Source: Diospyros lotus | Taxonomy: Eukaryota; Streptophyta; Magnoliopsida; Ericales; Ebenaceae | Length of the DNA: 64,000 nt | NCBI RefSeq assembly: GCF_014633365.1 | Contig: NC_068344.1 | Location: 32,982,670-33,046,669 of the forward strand | Reading direction: 5' to 3' | Shown: piece by piece, positions 10,935-24,000 of the stretch | Numbering within the stretch: the stretch's first letter is position 1 | Layout: every line of letters starts with the position of its first letter | The notes under the pieces: model-generated | What the model was told of the DNA's origin: nothing | The model's input: only the letters and a program-made list of their open reading frames with translations | Databases searched by the model: none | Made by a program: the position numbers and the translations under genes

Positions 10935-12500
10935 TCAAGTAAAATTTTTATTTTATTTTTATTTATATATAGTTTAATTAATTTAAATTTATTTTTTATA
11001 ATTTTAAATGTTATAATTTTATATATAAATTAAATGTTATAATTTTATTTTTTAACTTTATTTTTTTTGTTGCTTTTTAAAAAATGTGACATGTCTTAAA
11101 TGTGATAATTGATTGTTAGGATAAATATGTAAAGTCATGTATGGATAATCAATTTTAAAATTTTGATTATTATTATTTATATAATTAATTAATTATTTAA
11201 ATTGTCTTTATTTTATATATAGTTTAATTATTTTAAATTTATTTTTTATAATTTTAAATATTATAATTTTATATATAACTTAAATGTTATAATTTTATTT
11301 TTTAACTTTATTTTTTTTGTTGCTTTTTAAAAAATATGACATATCTTAAATGTGATAATTGATTGCTAGGATAAATATGTAAAGTCATGTATGGATAATC
11401 AATTTTAAAATTTTGATTATTATTATTTATATAATTAATTATTTAAATTGTCTTTATTTTATATAGTTTAATTATTTTAAATTTATTTTTTTATAATTTT
11501 AAATATTATAATTTTATATATAACTTAAATGTTTTAATTTTATTTTTTAACTTTATTTTTGTTTGTTGCTTTCTTAAAAATGTGACATGTCTTAAATGTG
11601 ATAATTGATTGTGAGAAGAAATATGTAAAGTCATATATGTATAATTAATTTTGAAAAATTGATTATTATCATTTATATAATTAATTAATTATTTAAATTA
11701 TCTTTATTTTATATAGTTTAATTAATTTAAATTATAATTTTAAATGTTATAATTTTATATATAACTTAAATGTTATAATTTTATTTTTTATTTTTATTTT
11801 TTTGTTGCTTTCGTAAAAATTTGATCTGTCTTAAATATGATAATTGATTGTCAGAAGAAATATGTAAAGTCATAAATGGATAATTAATTTTGAAAATTTG
11901 ATTATTATCATTTATATAATTAATTGATTATTTAAATTATTCTTATTTTATATATAGTTTAATTAATTTAAATTTATTTTTTTAATTTTTAAATGTTATA
12001 ATTTTATATATAATTTAAATATTATAATTTTATTTTTTTAATTTTTTTTTGTTACTTTCTTAAAAATTTGACATGTCTTAAATATGGTAATTGATTGCGA
12101 AGAGAAATATGTAAAGTCATGGATAATCAATTTTGAAAATTTGATTATTATCATTTATATAATTAATTGATTATTTAAATTATCTTTATTTTGTATATAT
12201 TTTAATTAATTTAAATTATTTTTCTTATAATTTTAAATATTATAATTTTATATATAACTTAAATATTATAATTTTATTTTACTTTCTTAAAAATTTGACA
12301 TGTCTTAAATGTGATAATTAATTGTTAGGAGAAATATGTAAAGTCATGTATAAATAATCAATTTTGAAATTTTGATTATTATTATTTTATATAATTAATT
12401 GATTATTTAAATTATCTTTATTTTACATACAATTTAATTAATTTAAATTTATTTTTTATAATTTTAAATGTCATAATTTTATTTTTTAACTTAATTGATT
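10935..12500 (+). repeat. tandem array of about six ~240-bp AT-rich monomers
   Basis: The marker TGTGATAATT, or a one-base variant, recurs at 11101, 11351, 11597, 11836, 12083 and 12310, giving periods of 250, 246, 239, 247 and 227 bp. Each unit also holds TATGTAAAGTCAT and TATATAATTAATT blocks in the same order. Monomers differ by substitutions and short indels, so the array is not very recent. No coding frame crosses it. Confidence 0.88.
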
Positions 12501-13389
12501 ATTGTCATTTATTTAATTCTCCTTTTTCCCATTAGTCTACACTGAAGATGTGTTATATGTTAGACTTGGAGAAATTAAATGCAAATTAAATTTGTGTTTT
12601 GAAAATTATGTTAAGTGAGTAAAATTCAAATTGTGTGGCAAAGCGTGAGAAAAAAAAGAAACTTAATGGTGGCATGTGATTTGATAAATTGAGAGAAATA
12701 GGAAAATTTGAATGAAGAGAAATTAATAAAAGAAAATAAATATCTCTCTCTCTTCTTTCTCTCCATTCCCGTTCAACCCTTCTATTTCTTCTCTTCTCAT
12801 TTCTCGATTATTCTTCTCAAATTTTCTCTTATTCTTTACTTTTATTTAGTAAATTTTAACCGTATTTTTTTACACAATTTGGTCTTCTGATGTAACATAG
12901 CACCACTATTCAGTCAAGTGAGTGATATGAATGCAACTAAGAAAAATTAGGCCTTGAGGGTTCGTGTGGTATGCACATATGAGACAAATACACGTAAAAA
13001 AAAAAAAAGTCTACCCTTGAATGCATATTTCAAAATAAAGAGGTTGGTTATCGTTTTTTTTTTCTTGTTATTGTGTAATTTTTTTATTTTTTACGCATTA
13101 CTTATTGTATTACATGTTAATTTAGGTTTATTTTTACATGGTTTCGGGATAGATTTATGTGCTTTTAATTGTTTGTCTATTCTTGAATGCATATAAGGAA
13201 ATCTTTCAAAATTTATAATCTTTTTGTTGTATTTTCATGATTGTAACACAGTTATTTTATTTATTTTTTACTTTTTTATTGTGATTTTTATTTATTGTAA
13301 CTATTAAATTATATAATTTTTACTTTAACAATTTTTTTTTTTTTTTTACGATATCCATTCATCCATGCATGGCATGGGTGATCCAGTAG
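12501..13389. other. unique part of the bracketed interval
   Basis: Gene-free, with pyrimidine-rich runs near 12740-12830. Just before the right 44-bp repeat lies a palindromic CCATGCATGG followed by CATGGGTGATCCAGTAG (13353-13389), which loosely resembles a Helitron 3' terminus (hairpin then a CTRR-like end). Confidence 0.35.
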
Positions 13390-13433
13390 TAATATATTAA
13401 ATGTACTTAATTTGTGCTTTTAAGGGACAAAAT
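13390..13433 (+). repeat. right copy of the 44-bp direct repeat
   Basis: Perfect match to 10745-10788; sequence diverges immediately on both sides. Confidence 0.85.
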
Positions 13434-16050
13434 TTAAAAAGAAAAGTGTGGACCCTGTTTTAGGAAGTCATCATAACCTTGTCCCCTTCCCCTTCATTGG
13501 GAAGAAGATAGATTGAATGAATTTTGACTTTTGTATTTATCTTTAGAAAAATGAAATTTTCTTTTTGAAAGTAATCAACGGTTGAAATTCACATGAAAAA
13601 TGATATATTTGATTTGCTGGAATTATTGACTCAAATAGGAAGGTGATGGCTCAAAATCATCACTTTATCTTTATATTGATTTTAATAATTACTCTTTTTT
13701 TCACACTTTACATTCTTTTATCGATAAAAATGACATATATAAAAAAATTATGATGCAACCAAAGTTCTTTTGAAATTTATTTAATTAATATTTGAATTTC
13801 TTAAAACTAATCACGAATTTTGGTCATTTAAAAAGATATGACAATTTTTGAAAAATTAAGGATTAGTTGGGTAAAATTTGAATTTCTAAAATTTTTAAAA
13901 TTAAAAAGTAAAAATTCAAGGAGTATTGAGTATTGTAACTTACCCTCTCGAGTAGTTTCTCGAGTTTTATTTTTTTTTTTTGGGGGGGAGGGGGGTTGGG
14001 GGAAGACAATCAATCTTGGTTAAAGGCTTTTTCTTATAAGAGGTCTTTAGAGTCAGTCCCAAAGACCTATTTGTCACGCATAACCTAATGGAGCAATTTT
14101 TTTAGATAAAATATTCAGAGAGACTCGTCTCTCACATTGCTTATCTCATGTCGTTTCACGCAATATGGTTTGCCTTTCTTTGGACCTTCTTCATTCGATG
14201 AATCATTTATTCAAATGGGTTTCTCATTAGTATCATTTCGAACTTAACCACAAGGTATTGCGTGTTGCTGAAAAAGGCATGGAATCTAGAATTCGAGGAG
14301 TTGTGCCTTTTTTGCATATGCGTGCCACGTGTCCCCATCACCAATTAATGCCTATAAATACTTCTTAATTCTTCACAACCAAGGTTATAATTTCGATCTA
14401 ATTCTGATTTATTAATTCTAGATCGAATACCTCCTAACTCTTCAAGTGACTCGAACAACTCTTTCATGTAGCATTTCAAGAAAATCCTCATATAATAGGA
14501 CCATCAAGTGCATAAATAATCCACATTGCATTTGCATATTTTCTCCACCATAATAGTATTTGACTTAAGTATCGGAGGGACCGCAAGTGAGAAATCTCCA
14601 CGTCTTCTACCTTGTAGATCATGTCCCTAAAGCAATCTCTTCAAATATATTTCTTTGCCCTCTAAGACAACAGATCAAGCATCCCATTAATTGTGTTGGG
14701 TTCATCCAAACACTATTGTGTTCTCGCTTGACTCTATTGACTTTTTGCTAAATTTTATTAAAACAAACAAATTTCAATTATTGAAATCCGACAACAATAA
14801 TAAGATTAATTTATTCTTTTTTATTTTAAAAATGTTGAATATAATATATTATGCACCTACAAAATTAAGTATGATTTATAAAAAATACCTCTTACCTCTC
14901 AAAAATTACATTTTATATATTTACATAAATTTCTCCACCTCAAACCCTATAACATCTTAAAAAGTAAAGAACTACACCTTTGTAATTTATGAAAATTTAA
15001 AAATAATAATATAACATATGATTCTAAAACTTGATTGATTGAAATATAATCATAAAAAAATGACTTCAAACTTGGAAGTTATTATCAGATAAGAATAAAA
15101 CATATTTCTATTTATTAAAAAATATTTACCATTTGATTTGAAAATAAACACAGTTATAAATGATTGTATTTTTAATTCTAAAAATACCAAATCAAAATAC
15201 AAAAATGCCCCTAGCAACAATCAAAATAGAAAAATAATAGAAGGGCAATTTCGTATCTTGGCATTGGGTTGAGCGTACCAACCGCTCACGCATGCACTAG
15301 AATAATCCCAATAATATTCCCTCATTTGATCAATTCCCTGTTTGAAGGTCTTCAACAAAAATTTAGAGAAAAAAAATAAATAAATTAATAAATAATGTTA
15401 AGAGGTGCCACGTATACTATTGTCTCCGATTTTTAACATTATTTTAAATTAATTAATTGATTTTAAATTAAAAAATGTCTTTATGAATTAAAAAATAGGT
15501 AGAAAGCGCACACTCTCGGCGGTACACATACCACCACACTCCCTTCATTTTCTCGACATCTGTTCCGTTAATCAAAGGCAAGCGGCTGCGGCGCATCTTT
15601 AAGCGAATACGTTTTCATTGCTTACTCTCGCGCGTGCAACGAAGCACCACTCAGGTAAAGCGGGGGGGATGAACCTTTCATGAAAACACTTATTATTTTT
15701 GGTAGTGTTATAGCAGTAAAATTTGGATAGTTTTATGTAAGAAATAGAAGGCATTTAACGCGAGATATTTTCACAATTATTAGTTAGTATATAAGAAAAT
15801 TAATATTATTTTGTCTTTGAAAAATTCTTATATAAAATTAGTATTAATTAAAAATAATGTATCAGTAACATTAAAAATAATTAATATGATAACTGTATTT
15901 CTATTTTTGAACAGTGTATTTTTTAATTATATTTTGATATATGGGAATTGGAAATTTTGTTTTCTACATGATTTAGAAAACAAAATAAAATAGAAAAAAA
16001 ATATATTACCTTTTGAAGCAAAAACAAAATAAATAATATAACTCCCATCT
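13434..16050. other. gene-free interval upstream of sucrose-phosphate synthase
   Basis: AT-rich, with a T-run then G-rich stretch near 13967-14004. From about 15490 the DNA becomes GC-richer and probably holds the distal promoter of the downstream gene. No coding region supported. Confidence 0.45.
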
Positions 16051-16052
16051 CC

Positions 16053-16060
16053 TATATATT
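16053..16060 (+). promoter_or_regulatory. TATA box of sucrose-phosphate synthase
   Basis: TATATATT lies about 175 bases before the start codon, followed by a pyrimidine-rich leader. This spacing fits a transcription start near 16085. Confidence 0.5.
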
Positions 16061-16166
16061 AGCGGTCTTGTCCTCTCTGCCCCTCTGCGCGCCCTCTCTC
16101 TCCCTCTATCTCCCCGGAGATTGTCACAGTCGCCGGAGATTCTTCCAGCGGTGACGCCGAACACTG

Positions 16167-16167
<1 letters not shown>

Positions 16168-16197
<30 letters not shown>

Positions 16198-16209
16198 TCT
16201 CTCTCTATC
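16168..16209 (+). repeat. CT microsatellite in the 5' leader
   Basis: A nearly pure (TC)n run just upstream of the start codon; such tracts are common in plant leaders and can vary in length between alleles. Confidence 0.85.
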
Positions 16210-16230
16210 TATTTATCTCCTATGACAAAT

Positions 16231-19200
16231 ATGGCGGGAAACGATTGGATCAATAGTTACCTGGAGGCTATACTGGACGTCGGGCCGGGGCTCCAAGACG
16301 ATGCGAAGTCGTCGTTGCTGCTCAGGGAGCGTGGCCGTTTCAGCCCGACCCGCTACTTCGTCGAGCAGGTTATCACCGGCTTCGATGAGACCGATCTCCA
16401 CAGAACCTGGGTTCGCGTACGTCTCTTCACATCACCACTTCTCTCGCTCTCGTTTTTTGCATGAGTGTGAATCTCTGGTTGTATATGTGAAATTGAATGT
16501 GTTAGTGGCGTTAATTGGTGAATCTATGTTCAGTGTATGTTTAATCGTGGATTCGAATATTTTGGCTGTGCCAGGCGTCGGCGACCAGGAGCCCACAGGA
16601 GAGGAACACGAGGTTGGAGAATATGTGCTGGCGGATTTGGAATCTGGCGCGCCAAAAGAAGCAGGTGTGTCATATTCTGCTTAGTTAGTTCGTTTTGAAC
16701 TTATTATGTTTTGGATTATGCGTTTGGAGTGGTAGTAAAGTGGAGGGCCTGAGACAGTTGATGCGGAACTAGGTATTCTGATTTTGGGTTTCCACTGGAA
16801 AATTAATTCTTTTTTCTTATTTATTCCGTGATGTGAATATTGCTTGTTTAGGCGTTGAATTTCAGCAGTTAGTTATTGTGTTAAAAGAATGTGTACCGCA
16901 TCAAGGAGCTTCTTAGTGGAGATGGCAGTGCAGTTAATTACTGATTGCGATTGGGTTCAGTTAAGCTATGCTGTTCTGTTATCTAAAATTGCTGATTTTA
17001 ACTTGCTCCTTTTAGAAATCAATTTTTGCTGTTATGGTATTGGGGTGGTTTATTTCCATATGAATTAGTAGAGTATTTTTGTCGGACCCTTTGTGATCAT
17101 GTCTTTAAACTGTATAAAATTTTCAGATAGTCGTTAATGCTGCTTGACTAAAGACAACATGCCTTACCGAGCAAAAACAGAATAGAAGGCTTATGCAGAG
17201 TAGTTTGTATTTTGCTGGCAGTTATTTGTTTATTGTACTTGAATTCTTAACTCTTTTTCATTCTAAATGAAGATTTTACAGAATCCATTCACGTCTTGTG
17301 ATACTTGAATCCGCCTAATTTTCTTTTCTTTAACAGTTACTGGCCTACTGCTCCTACTTAAAATACATTTTCTTTCTTTAACATTTGGAGGTGTAGGGGT
17401 TTCTCTGTTTTTTATCATTATTTTTCAAACAAGGCAACACATTCTTCCATTTGCTGCTTCTATGAATTGTGTTCTATTATGCTAATAATTAGCCATGATG
17501 TATTTTTCTCCTTATTATCTATTTGTTTATCTAATATAGCTTGAGGGAGAGGAAGCTCAAAGGATGGCTAAACGCCGACTTGAACGTGAAAGAGGCCGCA
17601 GAGAAGCGACTGCTGATATGTCAGAAGACTTGTCAGAGGGGGAAAAAGGAGATACAGTTAGTGATTTGTCGGCTCATGGTGATAGCAACAGGGGCAGGTT
17701 GCCTAGAATTAGCTCTGCTGAGACAATGGAGGCATGGGCTAGTCAACAAAAGGGCAAAAAGCTGTACATTGTCTTAATAAGGCATGAGCTGATCTCTACT
17801 CGTTTGGTTTACCAATGTTGTAATGCAGAGCTCTCTCAAGTGATAGCTTATTGTTGCAATATTGCATATCAATCACAAATATAGGTTATGGACTCATGTT
17901 TTTGCATACATTTCTTAGAATTAAATTGACAAGCTCAAATATGGAAGCTATTCTTTATTTTTGATTTGAAAGATCAAAATATGTCCTGCAATTGGTTGGA
18001 CTTTTAACTGTTAGTGCTCTTGCAGCCTTCATGGCCTGATAAGGGGTGAGAATATGGAGCTTGGTCGTGACTCTGACACTGGTGGCCAGGTAAATTGTTG
18101 TTCTAAGAGGTTTTATGTTCAATATTGTTCTAGTTTTGTTTCCAATCTCATTTTAAACTAGGACTGCAAGTCAGTAAACTCGTGTCATGTAGTTGCTTAC
18201 AGAGACAGCTAAAGGTTCACCTTTTTTTTTTTTTTTCATTCTCCATTTCTTTTTCCTTTAGGTCAAGTATGTTGTGGAACTTGCAAGGGCTTTGGGCTCA
18301 ATGCCAGGAGTGTATAGGGTTGATTTACTGACTAGACAAGTATCATCTTCAGAAGTAGATTGGAGTTATGGTGAACCCACAGAGATGTTGCCTCCAAGAA
18401 ATTCTGATGGTTTGACGGATGAGATTGGGGAGAGCAGTGGTGCTTACATCATTCGCATTCCATTTGGTCCAAGAGATAAATATATTCCAAAGGAACTTTT
18501 ATGGCCTTACATCCCTGAATTTGTTGATGGTGCTCTTAATCACATCATACAAATGTCCAAAGTACTTGGCGAGCAAATTGGTGGCGGTCATCCTGTGTGG
18601 CCTGTTGCTATCCACGGACATTATGCAGATGCAGGTGATGCTGCTGCTCTTCTGTCTGGTTCTTTGAATGTACCCATGCTTTTCACTGGTCACTCGCTTG
18701 GTAGAGACAAGCTGGAACAACTTCTGAGACAAGGGCGACTCTCAAGAGATGAAATAAATTCGACATACAAAATAATGCGTCGAATAGAGGCTGAGGAATT
18801 AGCTCTTGATGCCTCTGAAATCGTCATAACTAGTACTAGACAGGAGATAGAGCAGCAGTGGCGTCTATATGATGGTTTTGATCCTGTACTAGAACGTAAG
18901 CTACGAGCTAGGATCAGGCGAAATGTCAGCTGTTATGGCAGGATCATGCCTCGGATGGCTGTAAGTATTGGACTGTCATTCTTGATTCATCTTGTCTCAG
19001 TTCTTTTTATGTTAAATTTAGTCAGTAGTAATTGTCAGTAGTTAGTGAGGCCTGCTCTCCATCCTAGATCCTTGATGCTGAGGTAATTTAAAAGCAGGTG
19101 ACCCATGGTTCTGAAGTTTAGTTCTTCTTTTTCTTCTTGAGGCTATGCATGAGGGAGTATTTACTATGTTATGATAATTGGCTTTGATGAAAATGAATTT

Positions 19201-21065
19201 CTTTGTAAAAAAAATTTACGGAAAAGAGAAAATGTAATTCTGTGTTCTGTTGACTGCATGTGTCCAAAATGTGTTATTAGTGAGTACGTTCTTGGAAATG
19301 AACTTTTATTATGAGATTGTGCTGTAACTGCTGATTCCACTTATAACAAATGATAAGCATTAAGAGATATACTAATCTTGAACCAAGATTGGGTATTGGG
19401 AGAATCTGGCCTGCCTATCTGTTCGATTTTGCTTGATTTGTCATAGGCCTAAATCTCAGGTAAGCTTGACAAGCCTAGCTGCCTGTGATGGTTATCTTTA
19501 AATGACCTGATTTATTCCTCACTTAACAGGTATATGTTTCTCTATATGATTATTTTATGTGGCAAGATTATGCATGTGTGTTTTCTATGGCAAGGTTATG
19601 CACGTGTGCCTGTATTGCTAGTTGGAAGCACATTTTGTAACATGCCCATATTCTGCAGGTAATTCCTCCTGGGATGGAATTTCATCACATTGTTCCACAT
19701 GAAGGTGACATGGATGGTGAAGCAGAAGGAAATGAAGATCAACCAACTTCTCCAGATCCACTTATTTGGTCCGAGGTTCCAATCATTTCACTTGCTTTGC
19801 TGTGTCCATCCTTCCAGATATAACCTTTTCAATAGATTACTCATGGAAATTGTCAAGAAAATTGTTCAAATTGCTAAGTTGAACTAATGATGTGCAGATA
19901 ATGCGGTATTTTACTAATCCACGCAAGCCAATGATCCTTGCTCTAGCTAGGCCAGATCCAAAAAAGAACCTTACAACATTAGTCAAAGCATTTGGAGAAT
20001 GTCGTCCATTAAGAGAGCTGGCTAATTTGGTACTTCTTGTCACCTCTGTCAATGAGCTTATATTGAATGGATGTTACTGACCCATGGAAAGCAGCTGATT
20101 TTGCAATGAAATTAAGGTTCTATTATCTGTATTTGCAGACATTAATAATGGGTAACCGAGACGATATTGATGAAATGTCAAGCACTAATGCTTCTGTTCT
20201 TCTCTCAATAATTAAGCTGATTGATAAGTATGATCTCTATGGTCAAGTGGCATATCCAAAACATCACAAGCAATGTGAAGTTCCCGACATCTACCGTCTA
20301 GCTGCAAAGACAAAGGTATATTTTGATATTTTGTTTGCCATAGCAGATTTGATATGGATCAATAATGTAACTTCAGTTATGTTATTTTATAGAAAATAGA
20401 GGTAAAAGATAAAACAATAGGGGTTTATTTTGCTGTGGCGTGCATAATACACTTTGATATTTGTACTTAGTAAACAAAAGACCTATGTCCTGCACCATGT
20501 AAAACCACACTGACCACACTCATTTCATCTGCCATATGCTCTTTTTGTGCAGATTCCTTTCTTGATATGAATTTCTTCATGACAAGTCATCAAAGTTTCT
20601 AAAGTTGAAATTGTCAATTTTTATAAGTACACTAGCAAAAACTGTTGTATTTATAAAGGAAAGAGTTATATCATGAAGGTTAGCAACAAATTCTTTTAAA
20701 TTTTTGTTTTCCAATGCTACTGCTAGTTGTGTTGGTGGTGAATGTTAGGCTGGACGTTGCATATCTCCATACATGGAGCTTTTAACTGGCATTCCTGTTG
20801 GTATTTAAATTCCTTGAATTTGTTGGGTCCCTAGTATTCATCTTCTGGAATCAAGAACTTTCCTTCTGCTAAGTGAATTTATGATTGATTCTCAAAGGAA
20901 AATACTTGGTTTCTATCCCTTCATAACAATGAAATGCTAGTTTCTGGTTACTTTAGTTAATATATTGATAAATCCTTTACTTGAGAGAAGGAACATTTCC
21001 TTTCAAGAAAAGGTTAGTAATGGTGGTAGTGAAAATTCATGAAACCCCAATGGGTGTTTTTTTTT

Positions 21066-21096
<31 letters not shown>

Positions 21097-24000
21097 GGGG
21101 GGGTGTTGGTGTTGAACCGTTTCATGATCTACAGCTGAAATCTCTACCATAAACAACTCAAAAGGGGGCTGAATAGAAGATCTCTACACAACCAAAAAGG
21201 GGTATATATCCCCCAATAATACATTGCAATGGGCTCTCAACACCTCTAAATCTTTTTTTTTTCATTCCAAATTGTCCATATGATACCTTCACTTTGCAGC
21301 AAACCCCGCACCCAAGAAAACTAAATATTCACAACTGAGGCCAGCATACACTTGTAACCCCAAAAATGGAAAAAGTAAGGCATTAAAATTACTGTGCCAT
21401 TCCACAATGCTAAAATCTACCAATTCCCTGCTTGCATATACAGTAGCGATCAGCTAAAATATATCTTGTCTTTTACAAGTGAGCAATAGTGACAATGGAG
21501 TCAAGGTTTGTAGTCCAACTCAAAGTCTGCAGTTGGGGCACTCCTCTGTCTCAAAATACCGTTCTGAGGAATGCCTACCTCCTCTTTATAATGAATCACA
21601 TCATAAAAGAATGAATCATAAAGATTCCCCTGATAGGTGCCATACCCAGCTGGTTTCGTGTTGTGCAGTCATGAGGTGGTTTTGAAGAAAACCAAAGAAA
21701 GCTGTTATGGAGTCAATTTTCCAGTTTTGGAGATTACATCTAAAAAGTGGAGAGAAAACAATGCCCTCAGACAAGGAGGAGGAATCCTCTATCAATATCT
21801 CCCTGTCCCTATTCAACTAAAAATTGGTTTGGAAAAGACTGGCAAAGCATTTGTGTCAACACAAACTCTGGAAAAAAAAAAAAAACCTAACTCTCAGTCC
21901 TATGCCAACACAGATTAAAATACAATTATAGAAATCATCACCAAACTCAAGTAATATCTCTATGATCCTGATACAAGGGGTGGGGTAGACCAGCCCCAAA
22001 TGAAAACCATATTTATTGACCTTGGCCATAGTTTATTAAATTAAAGAGTGAACCTCCATAAACACTTGCCAAGCAAGTTGTCATGTACCTAGGGTTTTGC
22101 CTAGGGCTTTGAGAGGTAATTGAAAGGAATTGAGGCAGATAGATCAGAAAGGAAGGGGGAAATCAGAAGAAATGAGGGGTAAATTCAGGGAGAACATAGA
22201 CAGAGGGAGAGATTATGTCGAACTGAGAGAGAGAAATCTGAATTGATTGGATAATACTCATCGATGCCTTGACTTATGCTGGATGAGTCTTATATACTGA
22301 TCCAGGTAGCAGTGATTTGGTGTCAATAGGGCTGCCAAATATTTAAATCAAGTACAACTGAAGGCTGCTACCTTCTAGGTACAACTGCTGGCTACTTCTA
22401 AGTACATCCGGTTCAATCAAAACTAACAGCAGGTACAATCAAAAGAATTATATCTACTATCTATTACTACTATACCCTTGGGGACATGACACAAGTTTTC
22501 CTGGAAAGGCCAAGTTTCCTAGTGCCAAGACCACCCCAAAAATGGGCTTACAAGCTTCATTCTAGCTGACAAAGTGGAAGTTATCCTATCTACATTTGTT
22601 AGCTATGGGAGTCCTTGTTTTGGCCATTACTTCTGTCCCTTCTTTGTGTAACTATAGCAAGTAATAAGGTATATATTCATCCACTTATATTTGTCTTGTA
22701 ATATATGTTTTCATCTATAGAATCTCATTTTTCAGTTAAGAGGTTTGTAAAAGTTATAAATGGTCAGCAAACATGAGAACTTGTTCTGATATGCTTGGTT
22801 ACTGCAATAACAAGCAGATATGGTGGTAGAAAGTAGGTTGTTTTGTTGAAATAGGAAACATTTGAGAGTACGTTTCTGCATAAAGAGTAATCAAGTTGCG
22901 ACTGCTCCAGCAGTTAATCTTAACTTTGGTCAGGGTTGACGTGTTGGTTCTTCTACTGTAGGTTAAGTAAATATTAAGTGCACATACATGGTAAAACAAA
23001 TGAAATTTCCTTTTGGATCTCCTAGTTATGAGAAGCTGTACGTGAATGAAACATATAACCGTGACTGTTAATATGAGAAGATGCGAGTGCAAGGTATATG
23101 GTTTGGGAAAACAAGAAATCTTTTGCATTCAGGGGGATATAAACTGGCATTGTGTGTTGAAAGAGAAAAATAGTTTGTATATAAGTTATCTATACAAATT
23201 ATTTATGATAACATGTTAAATGTATCAGCAGAGCATCAGTTCTATCTTCATAGGAAATAATTGACTGCCTGAAAATGTAGACTAGAATACTTGAAAGGGA
23301 AGAGCCTTCACTTCACAGCCAAAGCCAGGATAACAAACTAGAATTAGGGTGAACTTCTTACAGCATCAACTGTGACTCTTTTGGATTAATATTGATTCTT
23401 ATGTGGTACGACATTTTTGCAGGGCGTTTTCATCAATCCAGCTTTCATTGAGCCATTTGGGCTTACTCTAATTGAGGTATGCTTCTGATACTTGTGTATC
23501 CCTTGTCTTTCGCTTTTTGGTTCTCTTCTCTACAAACAAGTACAACTTCTTCTCCATTGAACAGGCTGCAGCATATGGTTTACCAATTGTTGCCACAAAA
23601 AATGGAGGTCCAGTTGACATACATCGAGTATGTGATACCTAGCTGATTGAGTTTATTTATTGATCTGGAGGCATTTTGTCTTTAATGATTATGTGGGAAG
23701 GCTATATCTTTTAGATTTGTTTTGTATCTGTTGCAGGTACTTGATAATGGTCTCCTTGTTGACCCCCACGATCAGCAGTCTATTGCTGATGCTCTTTTAA
23801 AGCTGGTTGCAGATAAGCAACTATGGGCAAAGTGCAGGCAGAATGGATTGAAAAATATTCACCTCTTCTCATGGCCAGAACATTGCAGAAATTACCTGTC
23901 CCGTATAGCTAGTTGCAAACCAAGGCAGCCGGGGTGGCAGAGAGGTGATAATGAGAACGAAGAAAATTCAGAATCAGATTCACCAAGTGATTCCCTGAGA

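Noticed and set aside
10935..12500. CRISPR-like array
   Set aside because: Repeats are ~240-bp contiguous tandem monomers without unique spacers, in a plant nuclear context.
12708..13196. Two short plus-strand frames of 60 and 80 codons
   Set aside because: Composed of Phe, Leu and Ile codons from T-rich DNA; no evidence of coding.
22799..23128. 109-codon minus-strand frame
   Set aside because: Inside SPS intron 8, without family similarity or splice signals.
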